A stretch of 51,871 nucleotides of DNA, from contig JAJZPG010000008.1 in NCBI GenBank assembly GCA_021811235.1, positions 1 through 51,871 of the forward strand. The letters are read 5' to 3'. Within the stretch, counting starts at the first letter, position 1, and each line of letters opens with the position of its first letter. Position numbers and translations under genes: made by a program. Positions 8,867 to 15,460 of the stretch are shown here, in pieces. Below the pieces are notes generated by a model. The model had not been told where the DNA came from and made no database searches. It was given only the letters and a program-made list of their open reading frames with translations. The stretch is from Pseudomonadota bacterium. Lineage in GTDB: Bacteria > Pseudomonadota > Gammaproteobacteria > Burkholderiales > Thiobacillaceae.

Positions 8867-9787
8867 TTGGATATCCCCCATATGACGATCCCGACCGGCA
8901 GGGTCTACCTGGCCGTCACAATAACCGCCTTCTTCTGGGGCGCGAACTTCGTACTTGCAGGTTGGGTGCTGAAGGACCTGTCACCAGACTGGGCTAGCGC
9001 GTTACGTTTCCTGTTTGGCGCAGGGCTGATGTCCATCCTTGCCTGGCGGCAAGGCGAAAACCTGTTCGGCCTGGCGCGGCGATACGCCGCGAATTATCTG
9101 CTGCTCGGGCTGGTCGGCATCGTCGGTTTCAACCTGCTGTTCTTCAGGGCTATGCAGACGACCTCGGCGGACAACGGTGCACTGATCATGGCGACCAACC
9201 CACTGCTTACCACCTTGCTTGCAGCGGCAACGCTTCGTGAGCGTGTCACCACGCAGCACTGGGCGGCACTGCCGATTGCGCTTGCCGGTGTGGCCATCGT
9301 TATCACCCATGGCGAGCTGGCCCGCCTACAGCATCTTCAGGTCGCCAAGGGCGATCTGATAATGCTGGGCGCTAACCTGATCTGGGCGGCGTTCAATATT
9401 TGCTCGCGCCGTTTTTCACCCGATGCATCGGCCATCGCCAATACGGCTCTGATGATGAGCACTGGTGCGTTGGTGTTGTTGGCAGTCGCGGCGGCTAGCG
9501 GGGCTGCCCTGTCCATGCCGGGACCGCAGGCGTTCTCGGCGCTCGCAATCATGACTATCGCCGGCACAGTGTTGGCGTATCTTTTCTGGGGTGTTGGGAT
9601 TCGGCAACTTGGCGCTGGCAGGACTTCACTGTTCCTGAATCTCGTGCCGGTGTTCGCCATGCTGGTCGGCGTGTCGACCGGCGAGTGGCCCAACTCGGCG
9701 CAAATTGCTGGCGGCGCTCTAGTGCTGACTGGAATGGTTATCGCGATCCTACCCTCGCGGCAAGGGCGTCACGGTGCGGGCCGATGA
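8867..9787 (+). CDS. EamA/DMT-superfamily transporter
   Basis: A 306-residue membrane protein with about ten predicted helices in two EamA repeats, typical of drug/metabolite exporters (YdcZ/RhaT/PecM type). The N-terminal repeat starts TAFFWGANFVLAGWVLK and the second has ANLIWAAFNICSRRF. The TTG at 8867 is preferred because AAAGGA lies nine bases upstream; an ATG at 8882 has no ribosome site. It follows the efflux operon after 146 bp and precedes the attC-bounded genes, so it is either the first member of that cassette group or its chromosomal neighbour. Substrate unknown. Confidence 0.85.
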   Translation: MDIPHMTIPTGRVYLAVTITAFFWGANFVLAGWVLKDLSPDWASALRFLFGAGLMSILAWRQGENLFGLARRYAANYLLLGLVGIVGFNLLFFRAMQTTSADNGALIMATNPLLTTLLAAATLRERVTTQHWAALPIALAGVAIVITHGELARLQHLQVAKGDLIMLGANLIWAAFNICSRRFSPDASAIANTALMMSTGALVLLAVAAASGAALSMPGPQAFSALAIMTIAGTVLAYLFWGVGIRQLGAGRTSLFLNLVPVFAMLVGVSTGEWPNSAQIAGGALVLTGMVIAILPSRQGRHGAGR

Positions 9788-9842
9788 ATCATATTTTTCT
9801 GGAAACGTCATCACGAATGACGGTTTCTGGTGCTGCAGCCGA

Positions 9843-9878
9843 CGCCCTAAAGCGCGCGGCTGAGCTTCGGCGTTAGGC
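9843..9878 (+). other. Degenerate attC-like site after the EamA gene
   Basis: The sequence ends in GTTAGGC (9872-9878), the consensus right core of attC sites, preceded by GGCTGAGCTTCGGC, which resembles an attC right half. On the left only gccctaaa (9844-9851) recalls the GCCTAAC partner, and the site is short (about 36 bp), so it is probably truncated or decayed. Confidence 0.35.
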
Positions 9879-9933
9879 CTCGCTACCCGCGAGCTTGCGC
9901 GTTTATTAACTGTTATTTACTGAAGGATTTTTC

Positions 9934-10608
9934 ATGACCACGCTCTTACATATTGATGCCAGTGCCAGAACCTCGCGATCTCTCAGCCGAGGATTGTCCG
10001 GGCGCTTCGTATCAGACTGGATGGCTCGTCGTCCCTCCGATACCGTGATCGTCCGCGATGTCGGCCGCTATCCTCCACCGATCACAACAGAACTTTGGAT
10101 CGGGTCTGTGTTTACCCCGGAAAGCGAGCGTACCGATGAGCAATGCCATGCGGTCAGTGCTTCCGACGAGTTGATCTCGGAGCTCGACCGAGCCGAGATT
10201 ATCGTCATGGGTACTCCGATGTATAACTATGGTATGCCAGCCTCGCTAAAATCTTGGTTCGACAACGTTATCCGTATTGGCAAGACTTTCACCTTCGATC
10301 TGGCGCGTGGAGACTATCCGTTAGAACCGATCATGAAGGGTAAAACACTCGTAATCTTATCGTCGCGAGGGGAGTTTGGTTTCGAGCCAGGTGGCGTACG
10401 CGAAGGCATGAATCACCTTGAAACCCATATTCGTACCTGCGCCCACTACCTTGGGGTTGAGCAAACACACCTGATTAACATCGACTACCAAGAGTTCGGT
10501 GATGAACGATATGAACGGTCAATCAAGAAAGCCTATGAGGCAATACCACGGTTGGTTGATTGTCTGCAGCGCAATTTACGAGATGCAAATTATGGCGTTC
10601 GAGCGTGA
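9934..10608 (+). CDS. azoR: FMN-dependent NADH-azoreductase (AzoR-like)
   Basis: The 224-residue protein has the flavodoxin-like fold of AzoR and quinone reductases. The N-terminus LLHIDASARTSRSLSRGLS is the FMN phosphate-binding loop region. GTPMYNYGMPASLKSWFDNV (about residues 92-111) is the flavin ring-binding segment, and SSRGEFGFEPG follows in the usual place. It would reduce azo dyes and quinones with NAD(P)H in the cytosol, often protecting against electrophile stress. AAGGA eight bases before the ATG supports the start. An AT-rich leader (9900-9920) could supply its own promoter. It forms the first clear cassette of the array. Confidence 0.88.
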   Translation: MTTLLHIDASARTSRSLSRGLSGRFVSDWMARRPSDTVIVRDVGRYPPPITTELWIGSVFTPESERTDEQCHAVSASDELISELDRAEIIVMGTPMYNYGMPASLKSWFDNVIRIGKTFTFDLARGDYPLEPIMKGKTLVILSSRGEFGFEPGGVREGMNHLETHIRTCAHYLGVEQTHLINIDYQEFGDERYERSIKKAYEAIPRLVDCLQRNLRDANYGVRA

Positions 10609-10637
10609 CTTGCCAAAAGCGGTGCGCCCCTTAATTC

Positions 10638-10644
10638 GTTAGGC
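10638..10644 (+). other. attC right core after the azoreductase gene
   Basis: GTTAGGC is preceded by ccccttaattc, resembling the common attC right half. A matching left core is not evident between the TGA at 10608 and this site, so the left half appears decayed. The core marks the boundary with the next unit. Confidence 0.4.
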
Positions 10645-10699
10645 GTCATTACGCACAATTATTCGGCATATGTTAATCACTAACTTCAATGGGGCAGCC

Positions 10700-11026
10700 A
10701 TGTCCGCAAACACGACGATTTATCGCGTTGATAAGTTCGTAGTACCACAAGCAGCGCGAGAGGAGTTCCTGAAGCGCGTTTACGAGACCCACGAGATACT
10801 TCGTCGGCAATCAGGCTTCATCCGTGATGCGCTGTTAGAGCAGAGCTCTGGCCCTGGACGATTCAATATCGTTACAGTGGTGGAGTGGGAGAGTCAGGCG
10901 GCAATTGATGCAGCGCGTGTGGTGGTCGAAACAGCCCGTGCTGCAACTGGATTCAATGCGCAGGAAACAATGGCACGGCTAGGAATTGAACCAGACATGG
11001 CCAACTATAAGCAGATTGGCGCCTAA
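10700..11026 (+). CDS. Antibiotic biosynthesis monooxygenase (ABM) family protein
   Basis: A 108-residue protein beginning MSANTTIYRVDKFVVP, with the ABM ferredoxin-like fold: an opening beta strand, then AREEFLKRVYETHEILRRQ and the strand FNIVTVVEWESQAAIDAAR. Family members (YgiN, ActVA-Orf6) are small dimeric enzymes or quinol oxygenases, and many are uncharacterised. The ATG at 10700 was chosen over the in-frame one at 10670 because GGGGC lies just upstream and the protein fold starts there. Its TAA is embedded in the attC left core. It sits next to the azoreductase, so joint quinone handling is conceivable but unproven. Confidence 0.75.
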   Translation: MSANTTIYRVDKFVVPQAAREEFLKRVYETHEILRRQSGFIRDALLEQSSGPGRFNIVTVVEWESQAAIDAARVVVETARAATGFNAQETMARLGIEPDMANYKQIGA

Positions 11027-11094
11027 CCTATGATTCGAGTGGGACGCTCCGCCAGCTTCGCTGTCTACGCGCCCCCTCAAGCTGAGCGTTAGGC
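11021..11094 (+). other. attC site after the ABM gene
   Basis: Left core GCCTAAC (11021-11027) pairs with right core GTTAGGC (11088-11094). The inner arms ttcgagtggg and cccctcaag pair with one extra base on the left, matching the extrahelical base that integron integrases use to choose the bottom strand. Total 74 bp, within the usual attC range. The ABM stop codon lies in the left core. Confidence 0.7.
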
Positions 11095-11113
11095 GTCTAA
11101 ACGGAGGCAACCG

Positions 11114-11776
11114 ATGACACGAGTTCGCGTTGAGGGCTTCACCATCTCGCTCGACGGATACGGAGCAGGTCCGAATCAAGACATCAACAATCCGCTCGGC
11201 GTTGGCGGGACAGATTTGCACCAGTGGTTAGTCCCGACACGCACGTTCCAACGGACCCTATTTGGTGCCGACGGTGGCACAACGGGGATCGATGACGACT
11301 TCGCTGCGCGGGGCTTCAAAAATGTTGGCGCCTGGATTCTCGGAAGAAACATGTTCGGACCGATTCGCGGTTCCTGGCCCGACATGAACTGGAAAGGCTG
11401 GTGGGGGGACAACCCGCCCTATCACGTTCCAACTTTCATCTTGACTCATCACGCGCGCCCGCCCATCCAGATGGAAGGCGGAACGACATTCCATTTCGTC
11501 ACGGGCGGTATTCACGAGGCGCTTGACCGGGCGCGCGACGCAGCCAACGGAATGGATGTGCGCATTGGCGGCGGACCTAACACTATCCAGCAATATCTTC
11601 GTACGGGCCTCATCGATGAGCTGCACGTCGCTATCTCGCCCGTCCTGCTGGGCACGGGAGAGCGACTGTTCGAGGGGATTGACATGCGCGCTCTGGGATA
11701 CGAATGCGTTCAGTTCGTCGCGTCGGAGAAAGCCACCCATGTTGTACTCCGGCGCCAAGGGCACAATGACGCCTAA
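11114..11776 (+). CDS. Dihydrofolate reductase/RibD C-terminal-domain family protein
   Basis: A 220-residue protein of the RibD_C/DHFR-like reductase family. Visible marks are the opening strand VRVEGFTISLDGY, GAWILGRNMFG (the family G-R-x-T/M-x-x segment) and the late nucleotide-binding stretch VRIGGGPNTIQQYLRTGLID, followed by ELHVAISPVLLGTGERLF. These are typical of YyaP/YwjB-like stand-alone reductases using NADPH, not of classical trimethoprim-resistant DhfR. GGAGG seven bases upstream supports the ATG. Its TAA lies in the left core of the last attC. The substrate is unknown. Confidence 0.85.
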   Translation: MTRVRVEGFTISLDGYGAGPNQDINNPLGVGGTDLHQWLVPTRTFQRTLFGADGGTTGIDDDFAARGFKNVGAWILGRNMFGPIRGSWPDMNWKGWWGDNPPYHVPTFILTHHARPPIQMEGGTTFHFVTGGIHEALDRARDAANGMDVRIGGGPNTIQQYLRTGLIDELHVAISPVLLGTGERLFEGIDMRALGYECVQFVASEKATHVVLRRQGHNDA

Positions 11777-11831
11777 CAACCGGTTGCAGTGGGCGACGCT
11801 GCCGCGCCGCCGCTGAACCGGAACGTTGAAA
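11771..11831 (+). other. attC site after the DHFR-like gene, end of the array
   Basis: Left core GCCTAAC (11771-11777) faces GTTGAAA (11825-11831), a near-match to GTTRRRY. The inner arms CCGGTTGCAG (11780-11789) and CTGAACCGG (11813-11821) pair with one extra G, as expected for attC. The weaker right core fits the last site of an array joined to ordinary chromosome. Confidence 0.65.
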
Positions 11832-12001
11832 ACTTCATCCGCGACCGACCGGTCAGAAGTCCATAGCGGCCGTATTTGCCGTGCTGGGCAAGGGACTGCT
11901 AAGGCCGAAAAGCAGGCGCCCCCAATAGCCGTACTGGCATGCAGCCACAAACACTTTGGGTAAACTGGCCACGCCCAGCGCCACGATAATCCGCCCAGCC
12001 G

Positions 12002-12481
12002 ATGACCCCCGCCCACGCCCAAACCCTCCGCGATCTGCTCCGCACCCAGGAAGTCGCCGCCCTCGGCACGCTGCACCAGGGCGCGCCCTACGTTTCCATG
12101 GTGCCCTTCGCGCTGCGTCCCGGCGGCACGGATTTCATCGTCCACGTCAGCCAGCTCGCGGCGCACACCAAGGACATGCTGGCGCATCCTCGGGTGAGCC
12201 TGCTGGTGATTGCGCCGCCGGCGCCGGGGGTGACGGCGCAGGAGCTGGCGCGCATCACGGTGCAGGGCGGGGCGGTGCAGCTGGTCGCCGGCACGCCCGG
12301 GCACGCGGCGGTGAAGGCGGCGTATCTGGCGCGGTTTCCGCAGAGCGAAATGATGTTCGGGTTTTCCGACTTCTCGCTGTTCGCGATCGTGCCGGAGTCG
12401 ATCCGCTTCGTCGGCGGGTTTGCGCAAGCGACGACGATTTCGCCGGCCACCTTGGCCGAAGTGCTGGACGAGCGCACCTGA
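12002..12481 (+). CDS. Pyridoxamine 5'-phosphate oxidase-like flavin-binding protein
   Basis: The 159-residue protein carries the split-barrel fold of the PNPOx-like/HugZ group: LRDLLRTQEVAALGTLHQGA at about residues 9-28, the strand YVSMVPFAL, then DFIVHVSQLAAHTKDML with the flavin-phosphate region, and RVSLLVIAP. Members bind FMN or haem. Without the DUF2470 extension of true HugZ, the role stays open. It lies alone between the cassette array and a convergent copper-storage gene, and a 16-bp-arm hairpin follows its stop. Ribosome site is weak, so the exact start is less certain. Confidence 0.75.
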   Translation: MTPAHAQTLRDLLRTQEVAALGTLHQGAPYVSMVPFALRPGGTDFIVHVSQLAAHTKDMLAHPRVSLLVIAPPAPGVTAQELARITVQGGAVQLVAGTPGHAAVKAAYLARFPQSEMMFGFSDFSLFAIVPESIRFVGGFAQATTISPATLAEVLDERT

Positions 12482-12492
12482 GATGAAATGAA

Positions 12493-12529
12493 ACGAGGCG
12501 TTGCGCCGATGGACGGCGCAACGCCTCGT
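12493..12529. terminator. Strong hairpin between convergent genes
   Basis: Perfect 16-bp arms (12493-12508 and 12514-12529) enclose a 5-base loop. On the minus strand it is followed by tttcatttcat, so it most likely terminates the copper-storage gene, and it could stop the plus-strand gene too. Confidence 0.7.
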
Positions 12530-12551
12530 CTGATCCTGCAACGCGGATGGC

Positions 12552-13046
12552 TTAGGCGAGGTATTCCTTGCAGACCCGGATGCAGTCGGCGCAGGAGTCT
12601 GCGCAGGCCTTGCACTCGGCGTGCTTGTCTGCGTGCTTCTTGCATTCCTTTTCGCAATCCTCGCAGACGCCGATGCACACTTTCATCATGGCTTTGAGGT
12701 GTGTCGAATCGTAGGTGGCCAGCTTGGCCATTGCGGTGCATGAGGCGAGCATTTCCTGGACCGAGTCGGCGCAATTCGCGACGGTGGTGTCGCCGGCCTT
12801 GAAGAGGTCGATGCAATGCTGGTTGCAGGCTTCGCCTTTCTTGATGCAGTCCATGGCGTGGTCGATGACGCGCTGCCGTCCAAGGTCGACGGTGTGCGCA
12901 TGATGCTGGTGGGTATGCGTGGTCGACGACGCCAGCGCGCTTCGGTAACCCACGGCGGTGGCCGCCGCGGCCAGGGCGCCCAGGCCTTTCAGGACATCCC
13001 TGCGTCGATTCGGTACGTCGTTGCCATGGGCTGCGATCTTGTCCAT
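12552..13046 (-). CDS. csp1: Tat-exported four-helix-bundle copper storage protein (Csp1-like)
   Basis: The 164-residue protein has a twin-arginine signal (RRRDVLKGLGALAAAATAVG, residues 14-33), a His-rich linker (HTHQHHAH) and a cysteine-rich four-helix domain. It has 14 cysteines in CxxxC/CxxC spacing, for example MKVCIGVCEDCEKEC and CKACADSCADC. This pattern is that of Csp1 from methanotrophs, where Cys residues line the bundle core and store many Cu(I) ions. The Tat signal implies folding before export to the periplasm. Csp1 has been tied to copper supply for methane monooxygenase; no such enzyme is in the window. It is downstream of the HepT-like gene on the same strand, 163 bp away. Confidence 0.88.
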   Translation of the reverse strand: MDKIAAHGNDVPNRRRDVLKGLGALAAAATAVGYRSALASSTTHTHQHHAHTVDLGRQRVIDHAMDCIKKGEACNQHCIDLFKAGDTTVANCADSVQEMLASCTAMAKLATYDSTHLKAMMKVCIGVCEDCEKECKKHADKHAECKACADSCADCIRVCKEYLA

Positions 13047-13209
13047 CTGAAACCTCCTTGTGTGTGGGTGATACGGCTTGTGCGTGCCCGCCTGCGCGTG
13101 GGCGGGCCGGGCTCATGGTGCGCGCCCGCGGCCGGAATTTCAATGGGTGGCGCCGGGCATCGGGCGTGTAGTCGCGCGTCCCGGCGCCGGGCCTGGGCCG
13201 TCTACGCGA

Positions 13210-13572
13210 TCAGCCGCATGGCGGCGGCACCAGCGAAAACAGTTCCGGATGCACGCGCCGGTAGTCGATGAGCTGCTGCACGGTGCGCGGGGCGAGTTCG
13301 CGCGCCGCGACCCAGATCTTCAGGGGATGATCGTTGGGCCGGATCAGCGCGTCGGGCAGGGCGGCCCAGGCGGACCAGTCGATCTCCGGCAATGCTTCGC
13401 GCACCTGCGCCGGCAGGTCGCGCGCGGTGTAGGCCATGACGCCGAGCAGGCGCAGGGTTTCCTGGCGGGTGAGGCGGCTGGAGAAGAACTCCTGTTCGTC
13501 GAGTTCTTCGGTGAGGACGATGACGTCCATTCCGGTCTGCTGGAGCAGACCGAGCATTGCACCTGTCAGCAT
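13210..13572 (-). CDS. Small HepT-like (DUF86-related?) protein behind a sigma-54 promoter, probable nif-regulon member
   Basis: The 120-residue protein starts MLTGAMLGLLQQTGMDVIVL; GAGG about nine bases before the ATG supports this start over the longer frame. Its helical pattern, FFSSRLTRQETLRLLG, then LPEIDWSAWAALPDALIRPN and HPLKIWVAARELAPRTVQQL, recalls HepT/DUF86 proteins. The RNase motif RX4-6H is not intact: only RPNDH is seen. The resemblance is weak and no function is assigned. A -24/-12 promoter ends about 33 bp upstream, and the two NifA sites of nifB lie further upstream, which suggests expression under nitrogen-fixing conditions. Confidence 0.65.
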   Translation of the reverse strand: MLTGAMLGLLQQTGMDVIVLTEELDEQEFFSSRLTRQETLRLLGVMAYTARDLPAQVREALPEIDWSAWAALPDALIRPNDHPLKIWVAARELAPRTVQQLIDYRRVHPELFSLVPPPCG

Positions 13573-13604
13573 GATGCGTTCCTCTGATGAGATGAAACGG
13601 ATCA

Positions 13605-13620
13605 AGCAATCGCTGTGCCG
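13605..13620 (-). promoter_or_regulatory. Sigma-54 (-24/-12) promoter for the HepT-like gene
   Basis: The minus strand reads GGCACA-GCGA-TTGCT, with GG and GC exactly ten bases apart, as in the consensus TGGCACG-N4-TTGCA. The predicted start (about 13594) leaves a 22-base leader that contains the ribosome site of the gene starting at 13572. Confidence 0.7.
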
Positions 13621-13625
13621 CGAGT

Positions 13626-13750
13626 CGTCATTCCTGCGGAGGCCGGAATCCAGCGGATTAAGATTCACCGCGCAAGCGGGACAACATCAGTTTGTCCGCT
13701 TCGCGGGGCTGTTTTTTTCATGCTGGATTCCGGCCTTCGCCGGAATGACG
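13626..13750. repeat. 125-bp foldback (MITE/REP-like) element in the nifB control region
   Basis: Outer arms 13626-13654 and 13722-13750 are inverted copies matching at 27 of 29 bases, beginning cgtcattcc and ending ggaatgacg. An inner pair, ccgcgcaagcgggacaa and ttgtccgcttcgcgg, also folds, so the whole element could form one nested hairpin. The same outer unit occurs once more between groES and groEL (40762-40789). It is a dispersed non-coding repeat of the kind common in Betaproteobacteria. Confidence 0.75.
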
Positions 13751-13762
13751 GCCTGTTTCGCT

Positions 13763-13778
13763 TGTCGCCTTCGCCACA
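13763..13778. promoter_or_regulatory. NifA upstream activator site 1
   Basis: An exact TGT-N10-ACA motif (TGT 13763-13765, ACA 13776-13778), centred about 131 bp before the predicted nifB transcription start. This is the enhancer consensus bound by NifA. Confidence 0.75.
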
Positions 13779-13796
13779 ACTTTTCCGGCCGTGTCG

Positions 13797-13812
13797 TGTG
13801 ATGTTTGCGACA
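13797..13812. promoter_or_regulatory. NifA upstream activator site 2
   Basis: A second exact TGT-N10-ACA (TGT 13797-13799, ACA 13810-13812), 34 bp from the first and about 97 bp before the nifB start site. Paired sites of this spacing are usual in NifA-controlled promoters. Confidence 0.78.
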
Positions 13813-13875
13813 GCTGCGCCAGAATCGTCGGCGCCTTTTCCTTAATAAACAATGGGTTTGACCAGCGGATCGGGC

Positions 13876-13890
13876 AGGCACGCGGCTTGC
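13876..13890 (+). promoter_or_regulatory. Sigma-54 (-24/-12) promoter of nifB
   Basis: AGGCACG-CGGC-TTGC matches the consensus at all core positions with GG and GC ten bases apart (13877-13878 and 13889-13890). Transcription should begin near 13902, about 25 bp before the nifB GTG. Confidence 0.85.
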
Positions 13891-13926
13891 GAGAGTCCCT
13901 TCGACATCATCAGGGGAGGACGATCC

Positions 13927-15447
13927 GTGGATTTGCCAGTCATCAATTCGATCCCGTCCAGCGGCGAGCCGGCAGCCGGAGGCGGATGCGCGTCGCACTC
14001 GTGCGGTTCCACCGACGACCAGCTCGACCATCTGCCGGAGCACATCCGCGCCAAGGTGCACAACCATCCCTGCTATTCCGAGCAGGCGCACCATTATTTC
14101 GCACGCATGCACGTTGCGGTGGCGCCGGCGTGCAACATCCAGTGCCATTACTGCAACCGCAAGTACGACTGCTCCAACGAGTCGCGCCCCGGCGTGGTGT
14201 CTGAGGTGCTGACGCCCGAGCAGGCGGTGAAGAAGGTGATGGCGGTGGCGGCCAACATTCCACAGATGACGGTGCTGGGCATCGCCGGTCCCGGCGACCC
14301 ACTCGCCAACCCGGAGCGCACCTTCGCCACCTTCCGCGAACTCTCGGAGAAGGCGCCCGACATCAAGCTGTGCGTGTCGACCAACGGCCTCGCGCTGCCC
14401 GAGAGCGTGGAGGAACTGTCGAAGCACAACATCGACCACGTCACCATCACGATCAACTGCGTCGACCCCGACGTCGGCGCGCAGATCTATCCGTGGGTGT
14501 TCTGGAAGAACAAACGCATCATGGGGCGCGAGGGTGCGGCCATCCTCATCGAGCAGCAGCAGAAGGGGCTGGAGATGCTGACCGCGCGCGGCATCCTGGT
14601 GAAGGTCAACTCGGTGATGATACCGGGCGTCAACGACAAGCACCTGGCCGAAGTGTCGAAGGTGGTGAAGTCGAAAGGCGCCTTCCTGCACAACGTCATG
14701 CCGCTGATCGCCGAGCCTGAGCACGGCACCTTCTACGGCCTGATGGGGCAGCCGAGCCCGACGCACGAGGAGCTGCAGGCACTGCAGGACGCCTGCTCCG
14801 GCGACATGAACATGATGCGCCACTGCCGCCAGTGCCGCGCCGATGCGGTGGGCCTCCTGGGCGAGGATCGCGGCCTGGAGTTCACCATGGACAAGATCGA
14901 GGACATGGAGATCGACTACGCCGCCGCGATGGTGAAGCGCGCCGAGGTGCATGCGCAGATCGCCAAGGAACTGGAAGAAAAGGACAACAAGGCCCGCGCC
15001 GCCAAGGCCGAGCTGGTGTCGATCCAGGGGCTCAAGCCCGATGCGCCCGCCACCCGCCCCGTGCTGATGGCGGTGTCGACCAAGGGCGGCGGCGTCATCA
15101 ACGAGCACTTCGGCCATGCCCACGAGTTCCTGGTGTACGAGGCGTCGTCCGCGGGCGTGCGCTTCATCGGCCACCGCAAGACGACGCCGTATTGCGAAGG
15201 CGGATCGAGCTGCGGCGACGGCGAGTCGGCGCTGGACGAAACCCTGCGCGTGCTGAAGGGCTGCGAGGTGGTGCTGTCGGCCAAGATCGGCTTCGAGCCG
15301 TGGGCGCCGCTGGAAGCCGCCGGCATCCAGCCGAACGGCGAACACGCGATGGAGCCGATCGAGGAAGCCATCGCGGCGGTGTACGCGGAGATGCGCGCCG
15401 CCGGCAAGCTGGACGCGAAACCCGAGCAGCAGCAGAAAGTCGCCTGA
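13927..15447 (+). CDS. nifB: Nitrogenase cofactor biosynthesis protein NifB
   Basis: NifB is the radical-SAM enzyme that builds NifB-co, the [8Fe-9S-C] core of FeMo-co, from [4Fe-4S] units. The 506-residue protein has an N-terminal HxC-rich leader (ASHSCG), the radical-SAM motif CNIQCHYC (C69, C73, C76) and the following RKYDC. It also has the conserved AGPGDPLAN and a C-terminal NifX/NafY-like domain from about residue 378 (STKGGGVINEHFGHA). Its length is that of the fused NifB-NifX form usual in Proteobacteria. The GTG at 13927 is chosen because GGGGAGGA lies just upstream; the open frame back to 13852 runs through the promoter. It heads the nif operon under NifA and sigma-54. Confidence 0.97.
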   Translation: MDLPVINSIPSSGEPAAGGGCASHSCGSTDDQLDHLPEHIRAKVHNHPCYSEQAHHYFARMHVAVAPACNIQCHYCNRKYDCSNESRPGVVSEVLTPEQAVKKVMAVAANIPQMTVLGIAGPGDPLANPERTFATFRELSEKAPDIKLCVSTNGLALPESVEELSKHNIDHVTITINCVDPDVGAQIYPWVFWKNKRIMGREGAAILIEQQQKGLEMLTARGILVKVNSVMIPGVNDKHLAEVSKVVKSKGAFLHNVMPLIAEPEHGTFYGLMGQPSPTHEELQALQDACSGDMNMMRHCRQCRADAVGLLGEDRGLEFTMDKIEDMEIDYAAAMVKRAEVHAQIAKELEEKDNKARAAKAELVSIQGLKPDAPATRPVLMAVSTKGGGVINEHFGHAHEFLVYEASSAGVRFIGHRKTTPYCEGGSSCGDGESALDETLRVLKGCEVVLSAKIGFEPWAPLEAAGIQPNGEHAMEPIEEAIAAVYAEMRAAGKLDAKPEQQQKVA

Positions 15448-15460
15448 GGAGGACACGCCC

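Larger units (their letters stand above)
9873..11831 (+). mobile_element. Integrase-less gene-cassette array (CALIN-like): azoreductase, ABM monooxygenase, DHFR-like reductase
   Basis: Three single-gene units, each starting with TTAGGC (9873, 10639, 11089) and all in one orientation, end in attC-like sites. Unit lengths are about 766, 450 and 737 bp, normal for integron cassettes. Two attC sites (11021-11094 and 11771-11831) have both core ends and pairing inner arms with one unpaired base, and in both the gene's stop codon lies inside the left core. No integron integrase or attI is seen in the window. The genes are noticeably less GC-rich than the flanks. The EamA gene may be a further, older member. 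Confidence 0.65.

Noticed and set aside
13047..13110. Possible sigma-54 promoter before the copper-storage gene
   Set aside because: GG and GC spacing can be forced, but the -12 part reads AGCC in place of TTGC, so the match is too weak.
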